Positions 43,670 to 56,711 of a stretch of DNA of 64,000 bases are shown in pieces (the stretch's first letter is position 1; each line of letters opens with the position of its first letter). The stretch comes from Haematobia irritans (taxonomy: Eukaryota; Arthropoda; Insecta; Diptera; Muscidae). The notes under the pieces were generated by a model. That model ran no database searches. It saw only the letters and a program-made list of their open reading frames with translations, and was not told where the DNA came from. The stretch is from positions 149,605,526-149,669,525 of the forward strand of contig NC_134397.1 of NCBI RefSeq assembly GCF_050003625.1. Reading direction: 5' to 3'. The position numbers and the translations under genes are program-made.

Positions 43670-44470
43670 TGTAGCGCTCTACATTACCGACCATATAAAG
43701 TGTATATATTCTTAGTCAAGGTGAAATTCTAAAACGATCGAATGATGTCCGTCTGTCGGTCTATTCTAATCACGCTACAGCTATCAATAGAAGAGCTATC
43801 GTTCTATAATGTGGCACAGATTAGTTTTGCTGGATCAAGATCAGGTTCGACGATGGATCGACCAGTCCAAGTTTTTATATAGCCACCCATATAAACCGAC
43901 TCGACCGATTTCCCGATTTAGTTTTAGGTTGGGTGGCAGCCCGATATATCAGGCTCACTTAGACTATTCATTCCATTGTAATACCACATTGTTGAACTTC
44001 TCTCCTATCACTGTGTGCTGCCCGATTCCACGTTAAGCTCAATGCCAATGGACCTCCTTTTTATAGCCGAGTCCGAACGGCGTTCCACACTGCAGTGAAA
44101 CCACTTAGAGAAGCTTTGAAACCCTCAGAAATGTCACCAGGATTACTGAGGTGGGATAAACCACCGCTGAAAAACTATTTGGTGTTCGGTCGAAGCAGAA
44201 ATCGAACCCACGACATTCTGTATGTAAGGCGGACATGCTATGCATTGTACCACGGTGGCTCCCATTTCCCGATTTGACTTTTGAGCTTCTAGACAATGCA
44301 ATTTTTATCCGACTTGCCTGAAATTGGAAATTTGGATCTACACATAGGTGTGTCTAGTATGGTGTGTATAGATTCATGTTTTTTCATAGCCTCCATATAG
44401 ACAGATCTCCCAAAGTGACTGTTTTGGTATCAAGACACCGAGTATCCGATAGAACTGAGTTTAAAAACCT
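43670..44470 (-). mobile_element. HINE-B fragment interrupted by a SINE
   Basis: CCGACCATATAAAGTGTATATATTCTTAG, ATGTCCGTCTGTCGGTC and TAATCACGCTACAG are the HINE-B core and (GTCY)n block. Units with ACCGATTTCCCGATTT follow. The SINE at 43920-44263 splits it. Confidence 0.7.
43920..44263 (-). mobile_element. tRNA-derived SINE, full length, 12-bp TSD
   Basis: ATTTCCCGATTT flanks both sides (43908-43919, 44264-44275). On the minus strand the head has an A box TGGTACAATGC (about 44242-44253) and a B box GGTTCGATTTC (about 44198-44208). It is about 90% identical to the copy at 25242 and is inserted in a HINE-B unit. Confidence 0.88.
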
Positions 44471-44484
44471 AACAGTATTTTAGG

Positions 44485-44870
44485 TCCAAAGTAGTGGAAA
44501 TGTTCTTATTGGATGCGGAAGTGGTGCAAAATTAGCAACTCAGCGATGAAATTGACATGGGCTTGTCATAGGGCGGATGCTCATCTCTTCAACAGCCGTT
44601 GCGCTGAAGTTGCATCACTTCTTAAGGTGTGATCCGAATTAAGTGTTTTGGAAGTGAGTTAACAAATTTTGTGATATTTTGGCAAATAAATAAATTTTAA
44701 ATTTTGTATGACTTTTAATGCGTTGGACCTCAAATATTTTTAAAAATTCGCAATTTTCCTAGAATGGATTTAGCATTTTTTGTCGACAAAATTTTAATAA
44801 TTTTTACCACTTAATTAATTCTCACTCTGTTATTAACCTAATTGAAACAAAACAAGTTAAAATTACCGAT
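44485..44870 (+). mobile_element. Family D copy, interrupted by HINE-B
   Basis: It contains AGTAGTGGAAATGTTCTTATTGG, GTTGCGCTGAAGTTGCATCACTTCTTAAGGTGTGATCC and GAAACAAAACAAGTTAAAATTACCGAT, then HINE-B starts at 44871. The HINE element lies near the same internal position as the one at 20260. Confidence 0.65.
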
Positions 44871-45273
44871 AAACAAGTACATACAGCAGTAAGTTCGGCC
44901 GGGCCGAATCTTAAATACCCACTACCGTGAATCAAATATTATAGCTTCCTTTGAAATTTTAGAGGTGTTTGATGGCAGATGTTCTCCCAAGCAGAGCAGT
45001 TCAACCAGTACACTTCCCGAAGAAAATTTATATATTTTACCTATAACGACTATATCAAAATCTGGATTTATAAGAACCATTTTTGTTTGAGTTTTAGAGG
45101 AATTATTAACATCTCTTGTAAGTGTGCAAGAAAATGATGAAATAACGCCTGGATTTGAAATCTAAAATCTGTAGATTTTTTTTAAATGATTACAAGAAGT
45201 AAAATCTGTAGAAGGAGTTAAATCGGGAGATCGGTCTTATGGAGGCTATACTAAAACAGGGACCGATACTCTC
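44871..45273 (+). mobile_element. HINE-B, 5' part only
   Basis: AAACAAGTACATACAGCAGTAAG, the palindrome TTCGGCCGGGCCGAA and the HINE-B leader are present. The element stops in the first unit at about 45273, where an inverted HINE-B hairpin end begins. Confidence 0.75.
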
Positions 45274-47064
45274 CGTATGGTGACAGGGGTATAATAGGTT
45301 TGTCATTCCATTTATAACACATCGAAATATCGTATATATGTTCTTGATCAGGGAGAAATTCTAAGATAATATAAGCATGTCCGTCTCTCTGTCTGTTGTA
45401 ATCACGCTACAGTCTTCAATAATAAAGCAATCGTGCTGAAATTTCGCACAAACTCGTCTTTTGTCTGCAGGCAGTCAAGTTCGAAGATGGGCTATATCGG
45501 TCCAAGTTTTGATATAGTCCCCATATAAATCGACCTACCGATTTGGGGTCTTGGGCTTATAAAGACCATAGTTTCTATCCAATTTGCCTGAAATTGGAAA
45601 TCTAGAGGTATTTTATGACCACAAAGAGATGTGCCAAAAATGGTGAGTATCGGGGCATATTTTGGTATATCCCCCATATAGACCGATCTCCCGATATGGG
45701 GTCTTATAGAATCCGTAGTTTTTATCAAATTTGCCTGACATGGTAAATCTAGAGGTATTTTAGAACAATAAAGAGGTGTGCCGAAAATGGTGAGTATCGG
45801 TCCATGTTTTGGTATAGCCCCCATATAGACCGATCTCCAGATTTTATTCTTGGGCTTATAGAAACCGTAGATTTTATCCAACTTGCCTCAAATTGGAAAT
45901 CTAGAGGTATTTTAGGGCCATAAAAAGGTATGCCGAAAATGCTATGGGTCCATGTTTTGATATAGCCATCAGACAGACCGATGTCCCGATATTACTTTTT
46001 GGGCTTCTAGAAACCGTAATTGTTGTCCACTTTGCCTGAAATCGAAAATCTGGAGGTTTTTAGGAATATAAATAGGTGTGCAAGAAATTATTTTTTTAGG
46101 TTTCTAGAATCCGTAGCTTTTATCTAATTTGCCTGAAATGAGAAATCTAGAGGTATTTTAGGACCTTAAATATGAGAGCCGATGACGTGTATTGGTCCAT
46201 GTTTTGGTTTATCTCCCAAATAGACCGATCAATCAAATTTGCATGAAATTTTAAATCTAGAAGTATTTTATGAACATAAAGAGGTGTGCCGAAAATGGTG
46301 AATATCGGTCCATGTGTACTGATAATGAAAATTGCTTGAAACTGAATTATAGTTTCCAGATTTTACTTCTAGTAATCATTTAAATAATGGGGCTAAACAT
46401 ATACAGATGTTAGATTTTAAATCAAAGCATTATTTCATGGTTTTCTTGCACACTTGCACACGATGTTTATGATTCCTCTAAAATCAAACAAATATGGTTC
46501 TTATAAATCCAGAATCTGATCTAGTCTTCGTAGGTAAACTCTTTGAATTTATCTTCGGGAAGTGTACTGGTTGAACTCAGGGCTGTGGAGTCGAGCCAAT
46601 TTTGCTCGACTCCGACTCCGACTCCAGCATTTTTCATCAGCTCGACTCCGACTCCGGAGTCGACTCCGGGTAATATAACTAAATCTCATTTTAGTACCAC
46701 TTATTTGTAGTTCTATTGAGGGGGTATATATGGGGTATATATATGGATCGATATAAAGTATCGTATTTATTTTTGTGTGCAAGAAAGGTCTTAATTTCGC
46801 ATTTATACCAATTAAAGTCTTTATTTCAAATTTAGGGCAATGTTTAATAAATAAAATAATGATATAAATACCCATCATAATATGAGAAGATACCGACAGT
46901 ATATGTATTTGTGGACGAAAATTATTATAAAGGGTTATATTCCCATATGTATGAATTTGAATCTGAATCGATTTAGACAAATTTGTATATACTTCTAGAA
47001 AATCTCTGTACCTAAAATTTAAATCTAACGTTATGGGACGTAACACAATTATAGCAAAAAATAA

Positions 47065-47265
47065 AAATGCAAAGAAAGTCTAAAGTCGGGCGGGCCGATT
47101 GTAACATACTCTGCACAACTTTGTATTTAGATCTATATTTTGATAAAATCTGAAATCAGACTTCTACAAAATCTCGTGCAATATTTGGGAAACATTCATA
47201 ATTTTTTATATAGCAAAATTTGAGTCACTTTTACCAGTTTTCGACTTAGCAGTGAGTATCGGTAA
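47065..47265 (+). mobile_element. HINE-C end fragment
   Basis: AAAGTCTAAAGTCGGGCGGGCCGATTGTAACATACTCTGCAC and the following leader match the palindromic end of HINE-C. The fragment runs directly into 29-bp minisatellite DNA. Confidence 0.65.
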
Positions 47266-47900
47266 GAAAACAATTTGAGAAAATTTGCTATATAAATAAA
47301 ATTTTGACAAATTGTTTTATAGAAATAAAATTTTGAAAAAAAATATAAATAGAAATTTTGGAAAAATTTTTGTGTAGTAAATAAAAGTTTGCAAAATTTT
47401 CTATAGAAACAAAATTTGAACTAAATTCTCTATATAAATAAATGTTTGAGAAAATTGTCTATATAAATAAATTTTTACCAAATTTTCTATAAATAAAATA
47501 TAGAAAATTTTGACAAAATTTTCTATAGAAATAAAATATTGAAAAAAATATCAATAGAAATTTTTGGAAAATTTTTTGTGTAGTAAATAAAATTTTGCAA
47601 AATTTTCTAAAGAAATAAAATGCTGCAAAATTTTCTATAGAAAGAAAATTTAGACTAAATTTTCTATAAAAATAAAATGTTGACTAAATTTTCTATCGAC
47701 ATAAAATGTTGTATAAATTTTGTATAAAAAAATCTATAGTAACAAAATTTTGGCACAATTTTCTATAGAAAAAAATTTGAAAAAATTATTAATAGAAATT
47801 TTGGAACATTTTTTGTGTAAATAAAATTTTGCACAATTTTCTATAGAAGCAAAATTTTGGCTAAATTTTCTATAGAAATAAATTTTTGACAAAATTTTCT
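47266..47900. repeat. 29-bp minisatellite, strongly diverged
   Basis: TTTTCTATAGAAA-type units with many indels; about 20 recognisable units. Confidence 0.75.
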
Positions 47901-47924
47901 ACATAAAAATATTTTTATACCCAC

Positions 47925-50142
47925 AACCATGGAATAGTGACAGGGGTATAAAAAGTTTGTCATGTCGAAGATGAGCTAGATCGGTCCAGGTTTTGATATA
48001 GCTCCCATATCAACCGATCGCCCGATTTGGGGTCTTGGGCTTATTGGAAACCTAGAGGTATTCCAGGGCTATAAGGAGGAGTGCTGAAAATGGTGATTAT
48101 CGGACCATGTTTTAATATAGCTCCCATATAGACAGAACTCCCGATTTTATTTCTTGAGCTTCTAGAATCCGTAGTTTTTATCCAATTTTTCTGAAATTGG
48201 AAATCTAGAGGTATTATAGGACCATTACAAGGCGTGCCGAAGATGGTCATTATCGGACGAAGTTTTGATATAGCCCCCTTTTAGACCGATGTTACGAGTT
48301 TACTTCTTGGACTTCTATAATCCGTAGTTTTTATCCAATTTGCCTGAAATTGGAAATCTGAAGGTATTCTAGGACCATTAAGAGGTGTGCCGAATATATT
48401 GTGTATCGGTCCAGTTTTTGATATAGTCCCCTTATAAACCGGCCCTCCGTTTTGGGGTCTATATACTAGAACTACAATAGATGTGCTGAATACTGTACGT
48501 ATCCTTCCATGTTTTTGGCGTAGCCCCATTAGTCCGATTGGACCAAAATAGACCCAAAAAATTATTGAAGTTGGTCCGATGGTCAGACGAAATGGAATTT
48601 TTCTGCAGAAATAACATTTGGACAAAAATTTCTATAGAAATAAAATTTTAACAAAATTTTCATAGAAATAAAATTTTAACAAATTTTTCATAGAAATAAA
48701 ATTTTAACAAAATTTTGTATAGAAATAAGCTTCTTAAAAAATTTTGGGATACAATATTATGCAAAAATTTTGTACAAATTTTAAGAAAAAATAAAATTTT
48801 GCGATAACTTTCTATACACAGAAAAAAATATCACCAAAATATTTCCAATTAAAAAGTTAATTGAAGTTGAAAATTTTTTCAATTAATAAATTAATTGATA
48901 CAATTAACTTTTTAATCATGATAGAAACATTAAGTTAATTAAGTCAATGATTGAAAATTTTAAAATTTGTAATTAAAAAATTAATTGATACAATTAACTT
49001 TTTAATCTAATTCGGAAGACTAATTAAAAATGTATTTCAAACAATCATTTGTTAATCCAAATAAAAACCCTAAGCCAAATTCAGAAAGTAATTAATAATA
49101 GTTACCTTTTTTAATTAATAAATAATTTGAGTTTTGCACTCAACATCAATTAAATTTTTAATTGAATCAATTAAAAAATTAATTGAAATTTGCTGAAAAA
49201 ATCAATTAATTTTTTAATCAAAATTTTTTTCTATGCCCTATTAAAACTGTGATTGATACTATCATTTTCGTGATTGAAGACATTTCAATTAAAAAATTAA
49301 TTGGATCAATTAATTTGGTGATTGAATCAGAAAAAAATTTTTTGTGTGTAGAAAAAGATTTCTTCTAAATATGTAATAGAAATAAAATTTTGGCTAAATT
49401 TTTTACAGAAATTAAATTTTGGCTAAATTTTCAATAGAATTAAACTTTGGCTACATTTTCTATAGAAACTAAATTTTGGCTAAATTGAAATTTTGGCTAA
49501 AATGAAATCTATTGAAATAAAATTTGGACCAAATTTTCTATAGAAATAAAATATGGACAAAATTTTCGATAGAAATAGAATGAGGTCAAAATTTTATATA
49601 GAAATAAAATTTTGAACAAATTTTCTTTCGAAGAAAAATTTTAGAAAAATTGTAACTTTTAAATTATATTAATTTAAATTAGAAAACTGGTCCCCTGATA
49701 CGAATTTTGATAAAATTTGGTCCAAAATAAAAATTCGTTGTTGCAACGCTGGTAAGGCCTCCATATAGACAGATTTCAGATATTGAGGGTACAGAAGGTG
49801 CATTTACCATAAATGTAAATTTGCCAGATATTACTTCTCGTAATCATAAAACAGTTGGTGTACTATAGATTTTAGATTTCAAATCAAGGTATTTTTTCTT
49901 AATTTTCTTGCACACTTACAGGATATGTTTATGATTCCTTTAAAACTCAAACAAAAATAGTTCTTATAAATCCGGAATCTGATAGGTAAAATCTTTGCAT
50001 TTATTTTCGGGATGCGAACTGGTTAAACTGATCTGTCATCAAACCCCCATGAAATTTTCTAAGGAAATTAGTATATTTGATTCATGGTGGGGGATATTTA
50101 TGATTCGGCCCGGACGAACTTACTGCTGTATATACTTGTTTT
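47925..50142 (-). mobile_element. HINE-B inside the hAT-type element
   Basis: The hairpin TATACCCACAACCATGGAATAGTGACAGGGGTATA starts near 47926. The (GTCY)n block is deleted. Units run to about 48595, and 29-bp arrays at 48598-48810 and 49355-49660 surround a MITE. The leader and the end GATTCGGCCCGGACGAACTTACTGCTGTATATACTTG close at 50142. Confidence 0.75.
48817..49348. mobile_element. AATTAATTGA-rich MITE, 532 bp, TA-flanked
   Basis: CACAGAAAAAAATATC at 48817 and AAAAAAATTTTTTGTGTG ending at 49348 have TA outside both (48815-48816, 49349-49350). Excising it leaves TTTCTATAGAAAAAG, so it targeted the central TA of the CTATAG palindrome of the 29-bp repeat. Confidence 0.82.
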
Positions 50143-50803
50143 ATTTTTTATTTTCTATAGAAATAAATGTTGACTTAATTTTCTATAGAAAAAAAATATT
50201 TCTATAGTAATAATATTTCGAATAATTTTTTTATAGAAATTAAATTTTGACAAAACATTCCATACAAATACAATAGTGACAAAATTTTCTATAAAAAACA
50301 GCTTTGACAATTTTTCTGTCATATGTGTGTAGGTATATAGCCTTAAAATAAAATTAAAAACAATAAATTCGAATTATTGTTCGAATTATTTCAAATAAAT
50401 TGATATGGGGATTAAAATGGATCGATCCAGCCCATTTGCTAGTCTAACATTCTAGGAAGTTGATTTTCATTTCCAATCATGATGTACATTGATCGAATGC
50501 ATAACGCATTGGAAACTAATTTGCGTAAAAACTTTTTTAGTTACAAAAATGTGAAGTGTTTTAAAAAATTTGGTTTAGCCGGAGTCGGAGTCGAGCAAAA
50601 TTTTTACGACTCCGACTCCGACTCCAGCCAAATCTTCAGACTCCGACTCCAAGACTCCGACTCCGACTCCACAGCCCTGGTTGAACTGATCTGCTTGTCA
50701 TCAAATCCCCCTGAAATTTTCACAGGAAACTATAATATTTGATTCATGGTGGTGGGTATTTAAGATTCGGCCCGGTCGAACTTACTGCTTTATATACTTG
50801 TTT

Positions 50804-51003
50804 ACTAACATTGTGTTCCACCTCAGCGCATTAGCCGACTTAAATGTAAAATCTATAAGTATTGTAGAACTCTGTCCAGATCTGGTCAGATATACAGAAT
50901 ATATGTGTATGGGTGCATATTGCATCCAACACATTGGACTGATTTGATATGGTATCGAAAATGTGGATTTACAAAGTCGACTTTTGACTTTCCTTACTTG
51001 TTT
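50804..51003 (-). mobile_element. HINE-C end fragment
   Basis: ACTAACATTGTGTTCCACCTCAGCGCATTAGCCGAC to AGTCGACTTTTGACTTTCCTTACTTGTTT is the terminal 200 bp of HINE-C. The 51004-51385 interval shows nothing recognisable. Confidence 0.7.
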
Positions 51004-51385
51004 ACCATATCATTCCTTTTTACAATCTCTAAAATTAGGAACATTATCTTTATGCCATTACTTTATTAAGAATTAAGAAGGTATAGATTATTCGGATATG
51101 TGGCAGCAATACTGCATGTAATCCGATTTTTATTTTAAAATATTAAATTGACTTAAATGCTTTTATGATGAAAATTTTTGAAAAACAATCAAATTTTAAT
51201 TTTCACCTATGCCCTTCTTCTTTTCATTAAAAAATAAAATTTCCATGCCCTTGTTTTCAAGGAGATAGGCTTATCCTTATGGTGACATGATGAATTTGAA
51301 AATATTTGCCTAGAGTAGTTATGACATGTCAGGCTTACTTGCCACATTTCTTTGTCTTGAGCTTCAAAAAAAAAAAACAAAAACA

Positions 51386-53427
51386 AAAACAAGTATATAC
51401 AGCAGTAAGTTCGGCCGGGCCGAATCTTAAATACCCACCACCATGAACCAAATATTAGGGTGTCCTTTGAAATTTCAGGAGGGCTTGAGGACTTGAGGAC
51501 ACTTCCCCAAGATAAATTTAAAGATTTCATCCATGAGGACTATATCAGATTCTGGATTTATAAGAACCATTTTTGTTTGAGTTTTAGAGGAATCATTAAC
51601 ATCTCTTGTAAGTTTGCAAGAAAATTATAAAATAATGTCTTGATTTGAAATCTTAAATCTGTAGAAGTAAAATCTGGAAATTTTACATTGAGTTTCAAGC
51701 AATTTTCATCATCAGTGCGCCTTCTACACCCTCAAGAAGTGAAGTCGGTCTATATGGAGGCATTACCAAATGGACCTATAAAAACCTAATCCGATACACG
51801 TTATTGTGAGCCTAAAATACCAGAATATTTACAATTTCAGGCAAATCAGATAAAAACTACGGTTTCTAGAAACCCAAGGAGTTAAATCGGGAGATCGTTC
51901 TTATGGGGGCTATACTGAAATATGGACCAATGCTCACCGTTTTCGGCACACCTCTTTATGACCCGAAAATACCTCTAGATTTCCAATTTCAGGCAAATAG
52001 GATTAAAAATTTCGGATTCTAGAAGCCCAAGAAGTAAAATCGGGAAATCGGTCTATGTGGGGGCTATACCAAAATATGGACCGATCCTCACCATTTTCGG
52101 CACACTTCTTTATGGTCCTAAAATACCTCTAGATTTCCAATTTCAGACAAATTGGATAAAAAATAAGGTTTCTATAAGCCCAAGACCCCAAATCGGGAGG
52201 TCGTTTTATATGGGGAACATACCAAAACATGGACCGATACTCACAATTTTTGGCACACGTATTTGTGGTCCTACAATACCTCTAGATTTCCAATTTCCGG
52301 TAAATTGAATAAAAACTGCGATTTCTATAAGCCAAAGAAGTAAAATCGGGAGATGGGTCTTTATGGGGGCTATACCAAAATATGGACCGATACTCACAAT
52401 TTTTGGCACACGTAATTGTGGTCCTACAATACCTCTAGATTTCCATTTTCAGGTAAATTGAATAAAAACTGCGGTTTCTATAAGCCCAAGAAGTAAAATC
52501 GGGAGATCGGTCTATATGGGGGCTGTACCAAAATATGGACCGATACTCACCATTTTTGGCACACGTATTTGTGGTCCTACAATACCTCTAGATTTCTAAT
52601 TTCAGGTAAATTGAATAAAAACTGCGGTTTCTATAAGCCCAAGAAGTAAAATCGGGACATCGGTCTCTATGGGGGCTATACCGATACTCACCATTTTTGG
52701 CACACCTCTTTATGGTCCAAAAATACTTCCAGATTTCCAATTTCAGGCAAATTGGATAAAAGCTACGGTTTCTATAAGCCCAATACCCCAAATCGGGAGG
52801 TCGGTTTATATGGGGACCCTACCAAAACATTGACCGATGCTCATCGTTTTTGGCACACCTCTTTATGGTTCTAAAATACCTCTAGATTTCCAATTTCTGG
52901 TAAATTGAATAAAAAGTGCGGATTCTAGAAGCCCAAGAAGTAAAATCGGGAGATCGGTCTATGTGGGAGCTATGCCAGAACCTGGACCGATACTCACCAT
53001 TTTTGGCACACCTCTTTACGGTCACAAAATACCTCCAGATTTCAAATTTCAGGCAAATTGGATAAAAACTACGGTTTCTATAAGCCCAAGACCCCAAATC
53101 GGGAGGTCGGTTTATATGGGGACTATATCAAAACCTGGACCGATACAGCCCATCTTCGAACTTGACCTGCCTGCAGACAAAAGACGAGTTTGTGCAAAAT
53201 TTCAGCACGATTGCTTCATTATTGAAGACTGTAGCGTGATTACAACAGACAGACAGACAGACAGACAGACAGACGGACAGACGGACATCGTTATATCGTC
53301 TTAGAATTTCTCCCTGATCAACAATATATATACTTTATATAGTCGGAAATCGATATTTCGATGCGTTACAAACGGAATGACAAACTTATTATACCCCCGT
53401 CACCATTCTATGGTGGTGGGTATAAAA
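51386..53427 (+). mobile_element. HINE-B, full length
   Basis: AACAAGTATATACAGCAGTAAG is followed by the palindrome TTCGGCCGGGCCGAA, a leader, about nine units of roughly 153 bp and (GACA)n/(GACG)n at 53248-53287. The hairpin CACCATTCTATGGTGGTGGGTATAA closes at 53427. It is uninterrupted, so it is the best HINE-B reference. Confidence 0.85.
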
Positions 53428-53429
53428 AC

Positions 53430-54360
53430 CTCAGGTGTTAGCAAGAATGATGGTGTGAAATTCTGAGTAAAGATAACTGGCAAAATTGTATGACTACCAA
53501 AAATTTAAATGTCCATGTATGTGTGTGCATATATGCTATTCACACACAAAGGAATTCATATGAGAGTTGGCAAATGGACTTGAGGGATTTCGATGGCAAT
53601 TGAAAAAGGCCTTTTGCATAGGAAACAAAATGGTGAGTGTTTTCTTATCCAACACAGTGTTATAGTTCTGGGAAATTCAAGAGAAGGCCGGTTACTTCAA
53701 ATTTATTTTAACAATTCTATATATTCTCAAATGTGTTCGCGTCTTTGTCTATTAGTCCCAAAGTCAATTTTTGACTTTTTTGTGTTTAGCTTAAGATTAA
53801 ACAAAGAGGAAATTTTTGGATCTGCAATATTTGCAGAAAATATTAGTTCCAATACCGTGGGATGGTGATGCGAGTAAAATAACACTGTTATTCCGTTTGC
53901 AACGCATCTAACATACATATCGATTTCCCACTATATAACATAAAGTAAATTCTTGATAAGGGAGGATTCTAATGGCGATTTCGATTGGAAAAAAGTTGCA
54001 ATATTCTCGAAATTGATTTCAAAATATAAGGAATACTCTCATAGCTTTTGGGTCCTGTATTCCTCACAATATTACTAATTAACAATAACTTTGGAATGAC
54101 GCTAACATTTGGGCGAAAATACATTGAGGGAAAAAGAAGTGCAACACCAAGGCAACATATTTTTTGCGAAACGAAAACGCTCTAAGATAATCCGACAAGG
54201 TCCGTATATCTGTTTTAATTATGCCTTACAGCCTTAATAATAAAGTTCAGTGTCCGTACACATAAGTTTAATATGAACTAATGTTGAAGAAAATTTTCGT
54301 ACTGTGTGATTAAAGAGGTCATGATTTGGCGCCAATGATTTTCTTTTTTTACTTTTAGTT
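53430..54360. other. Mostly unassigned DNA with one HINE-B scrap
   Basis: At about 53850-53980, ACCGTGGGATGGTGATG, TATTCCGTTTGCAACGCATC and ATATCGATTTCCCACTATATAA match the HINE-B hairpin end in decayed form (minus orientation). The remainder shows no family and no supported gene. Confidence 0.5.
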
Positions 54361-54364
54361 AATT

Positions 54365-56009
54365 TTTATACCCTGCGCCACACTGTGGAACAGGGTATTA
54401 TAAGTTAGTGCATATGTTTGTAACACCCAGAAGGAGACGAGATAGACACATGGTGTCTTTGGCAATAATGCTCAGGGTGGGTCCCTGAGTCGATATAACC
54501 ATGTCCGTCTGTCCGTCCCTCCGTCCGTCCGTTCATCCGTCTGTCTGTGAACACATTTTTGTGATCAAAGTCTAGGTCGCAATTTAAGTCCAATCACCTT
54601 CAAATTTGGCACATGTTTCTAATTTGGTTCACAATAGAACCCTATTGATTTTGGAAGAAATCGGTTCAGATTTAGATATAGCTCCCATATATATCTTTCG
54701 CCCGATATGCACTAATATGGACCCAGCAGCCAGAGTTTTATACCGATTTGTTTGAAATTTTGTACAAACATAACACTTAGTAGTATAGTCAAGTGTGCAT
54801 AATTTGATTGAAATCGGTTCAGATTTAGATATAGCTCCCATATATATCTTTCGTCCGATATGGACTTATATGGCCCATGAAGCCAGATTTTTGGCCGAAT
54901 TTGGTTGAAATTTTGCACAGGGAGTAGATTTGCACAGGGATTGTAGCTATGCGTGCCAAATTTGGTTGAAATCGATTTAGATTTAGATATAGCTCCCATA
55001 TATATCTTTCGCCCGATATGCACTTATATGGACCCAGAAGCCAGAGTTTTATGCCGACTAGCTTGAAATTTTGCACAAGGAGTACAATTGGTAGTATAGT
55101 CATGTGTGCCAAATTTGATTGAAATCGGTTCAGATTTAGATATATAGCTTCCATATATATTTTTCGCCCGATATGGGCTTATATGACCCCAGAAGCCAGA
55201 GTTTTGGCCCAATTTGGTTGAAATTTTGCACTAGGAGGACAATTAGTAATATAGTCATGTGTGCCAAATTTGATTGAAATCGGTTCAGATTTAGATATAG
55301 CTCCCATATATATGTTTTTCTGATTTCGACAAAAATGGTCAAAATACCAACATTTTCCTTGTAAAATCGCCACTGCTTAGTCGAAAAGTTGTAAAAATAA
55401 CTCTAATTTTCCTAAAATTCTAATACATATATATCGAGCGATAAATCATAAATAAACTTTTTCGAAGTTTCCTTAAAATTGCTTCAGATTTAAACGTTTC
55501 CCATATTTTTTTTACTAGCATTGTGTTCCACCCTAGTGCATTAGCCGACTTAAATTTTGAGTCTATAGATTTTGTAGAAGTCTATCAAATTCGGTCAAAA
55601 TCGAGTGATATTTAAATGTATGTATTTGGGACAAACCTTTATATATAGCACCTACCACATTTGACGGATGTGATATGGTATCGAAAATTTAGATCTACAA
55701 AGTGGTGCAGGGTATAATATAGTCGGCCCCGCCCGACTTTAGACTTTCCTTACTGGTTTTTTACTAACATTATGTTCCACCCTAGTGCATTAGCCGACTT
55801 AAATTTTGAGTCTATAGATTTTGTAGAAGTCTATCAAATTCTGTCAAAATCGAGTGATATTTAAATGTATGTATTTGGGACAAACCTTTATATATAGCAC
55901 CTACCATATTTGACGGATGTGATATGGTATCGAAAATTTAGATCTACAAAGTGGTGCAGGGTATAATATAGTCGGCCCCGCCCGATTTTAGACTTTCCTT
56001 ACTTGTTTA
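54365..56009 (-). mobile_element. HINE-C with duplicated terminus
   Basis: The hairpin TATACCCTGCGCCACACTGTGGAACAGGGTATTA begins at 54367. (GTCC/GTCT)n is at 54501-54545. Units with GCTCCCATATATATCTTTCG have anchors at 54681, 54834, 54992, 55147 and 55300. The terminal segment occurs twice in tandem (55514-55762 and 55763-56009), each ending GTCGGCCCCGCCCGA...TTCCTTACT(T/G)G. Confidence 0.82.
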
Positions 56010-56400
56010 TTCTATGATAGAGTGTAATTTCGTGAAATGCAAGTCGGATGGTATTGCAAATGTGCCACCTATAGCCCCCATATAAACCGACACCCAGATT
56101 TGGCTTGCGGTGCCCCTTGGAAGAGGCACCCCATATAAACTGATCCCCAGATTTTATTTCATAAGCCTCCTGGAAAAGCAAATTTCATGCGATCCAATTG
56201 AAATTTAGTACGCGACGTCAGTGTATGTACTAATCTTGTAAAAATTGCTTCATAATTATACACATGGTATATCCCATATAAACGGCTCCCATAATTTGAC
56301 TTCTGGAGCCTCATGGAGGAACAAATTTCATCCGATCTGGTTAAGATTTGGCTCTCTACATTGTCATAAGACCAAACATTTATTTTTTTTTAAATACGTG
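56010..56400 (-). mobile_element. HINE-A unit fragments
   Basis: CCCCCATATAAACCGACACCCAGATTTGGCTTGCGG and CAAATTTCATCCGATCTGG phrases mark two to three decayed 153-bp units with no ends. Between 56400 and 56710 nothing is recognised. Confidence 0.65.
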
Positions 56401-56711
56401 TGTGAATTTTGCTTAGCAGAGAATATGCATTTTTCTGATGATGTCCAATGATGCCACCAGATCATAAACCGCACAAAACTGTAACATTTGGATGCATTGG
56501 TAGCATTTGCAATGCTTCTAGCTAATCGTCACTCCAAACTTGACAATTTTGTTGTCCGTACTTTCCGTACCCATTTAGCCAAAACTGATGAACTTTATTA
56601 AATTCTAGACCAATCTAAAGATGTTTGACGATGTTTAACTCAAAACTTTCGTCAGCTGTTTAAAACAGAGTTGACAACAGCTCAAAAATCGTCCTTTATA
56701 TGGAAACTTCT

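Larger units (their letters stand above)
46578..50679. mobile_element. hAT-type element, CAGGGCTGTGGAGTCG TIRs, 8-bp TSD
   Basis: CAGGGCTGTGGAGTCG at 46578-46593 is inverted at 50664-50679, a perfect 16 bp. GTTGAACT flanks both ends (46570-46577, 50680-50687) and occurs once in intact HINE-B copies. Subterminal GACTCC hexamers are repeated at both ends. CAGGGCTGTGGAG-type termini are familiar from non-autonomous hAT elements. The interior is filled by HINE-B, HINE-C and minisatellite DNA. No transposase is present. Confidence 0.88.
45275..50803 (-). mobile_element. HINE-B split by a 4.1-kb hAT-type element
   Basis: It begins TATGGTGACAGGGGTATAATAGG with the core at 45335-45400, and units run to about 46330. 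The leader begins at about 46370 and is cut at 46577 within GGTTGAACT. It resumes at 50680 with GTTGAACTGATCTG and ends GGCCCGGTCGAACTTACTGC...TACTTGTTT. Confidence 0.8.

Noticed and set aside
46549..47046. 165-codon minus-strand frame with an Arg-Ser-rich end
   Set aside because: The RS-like part is the GACTCC hexamer repeat at the end of a hAT-type element. It also crosses the element boundary at 46578.
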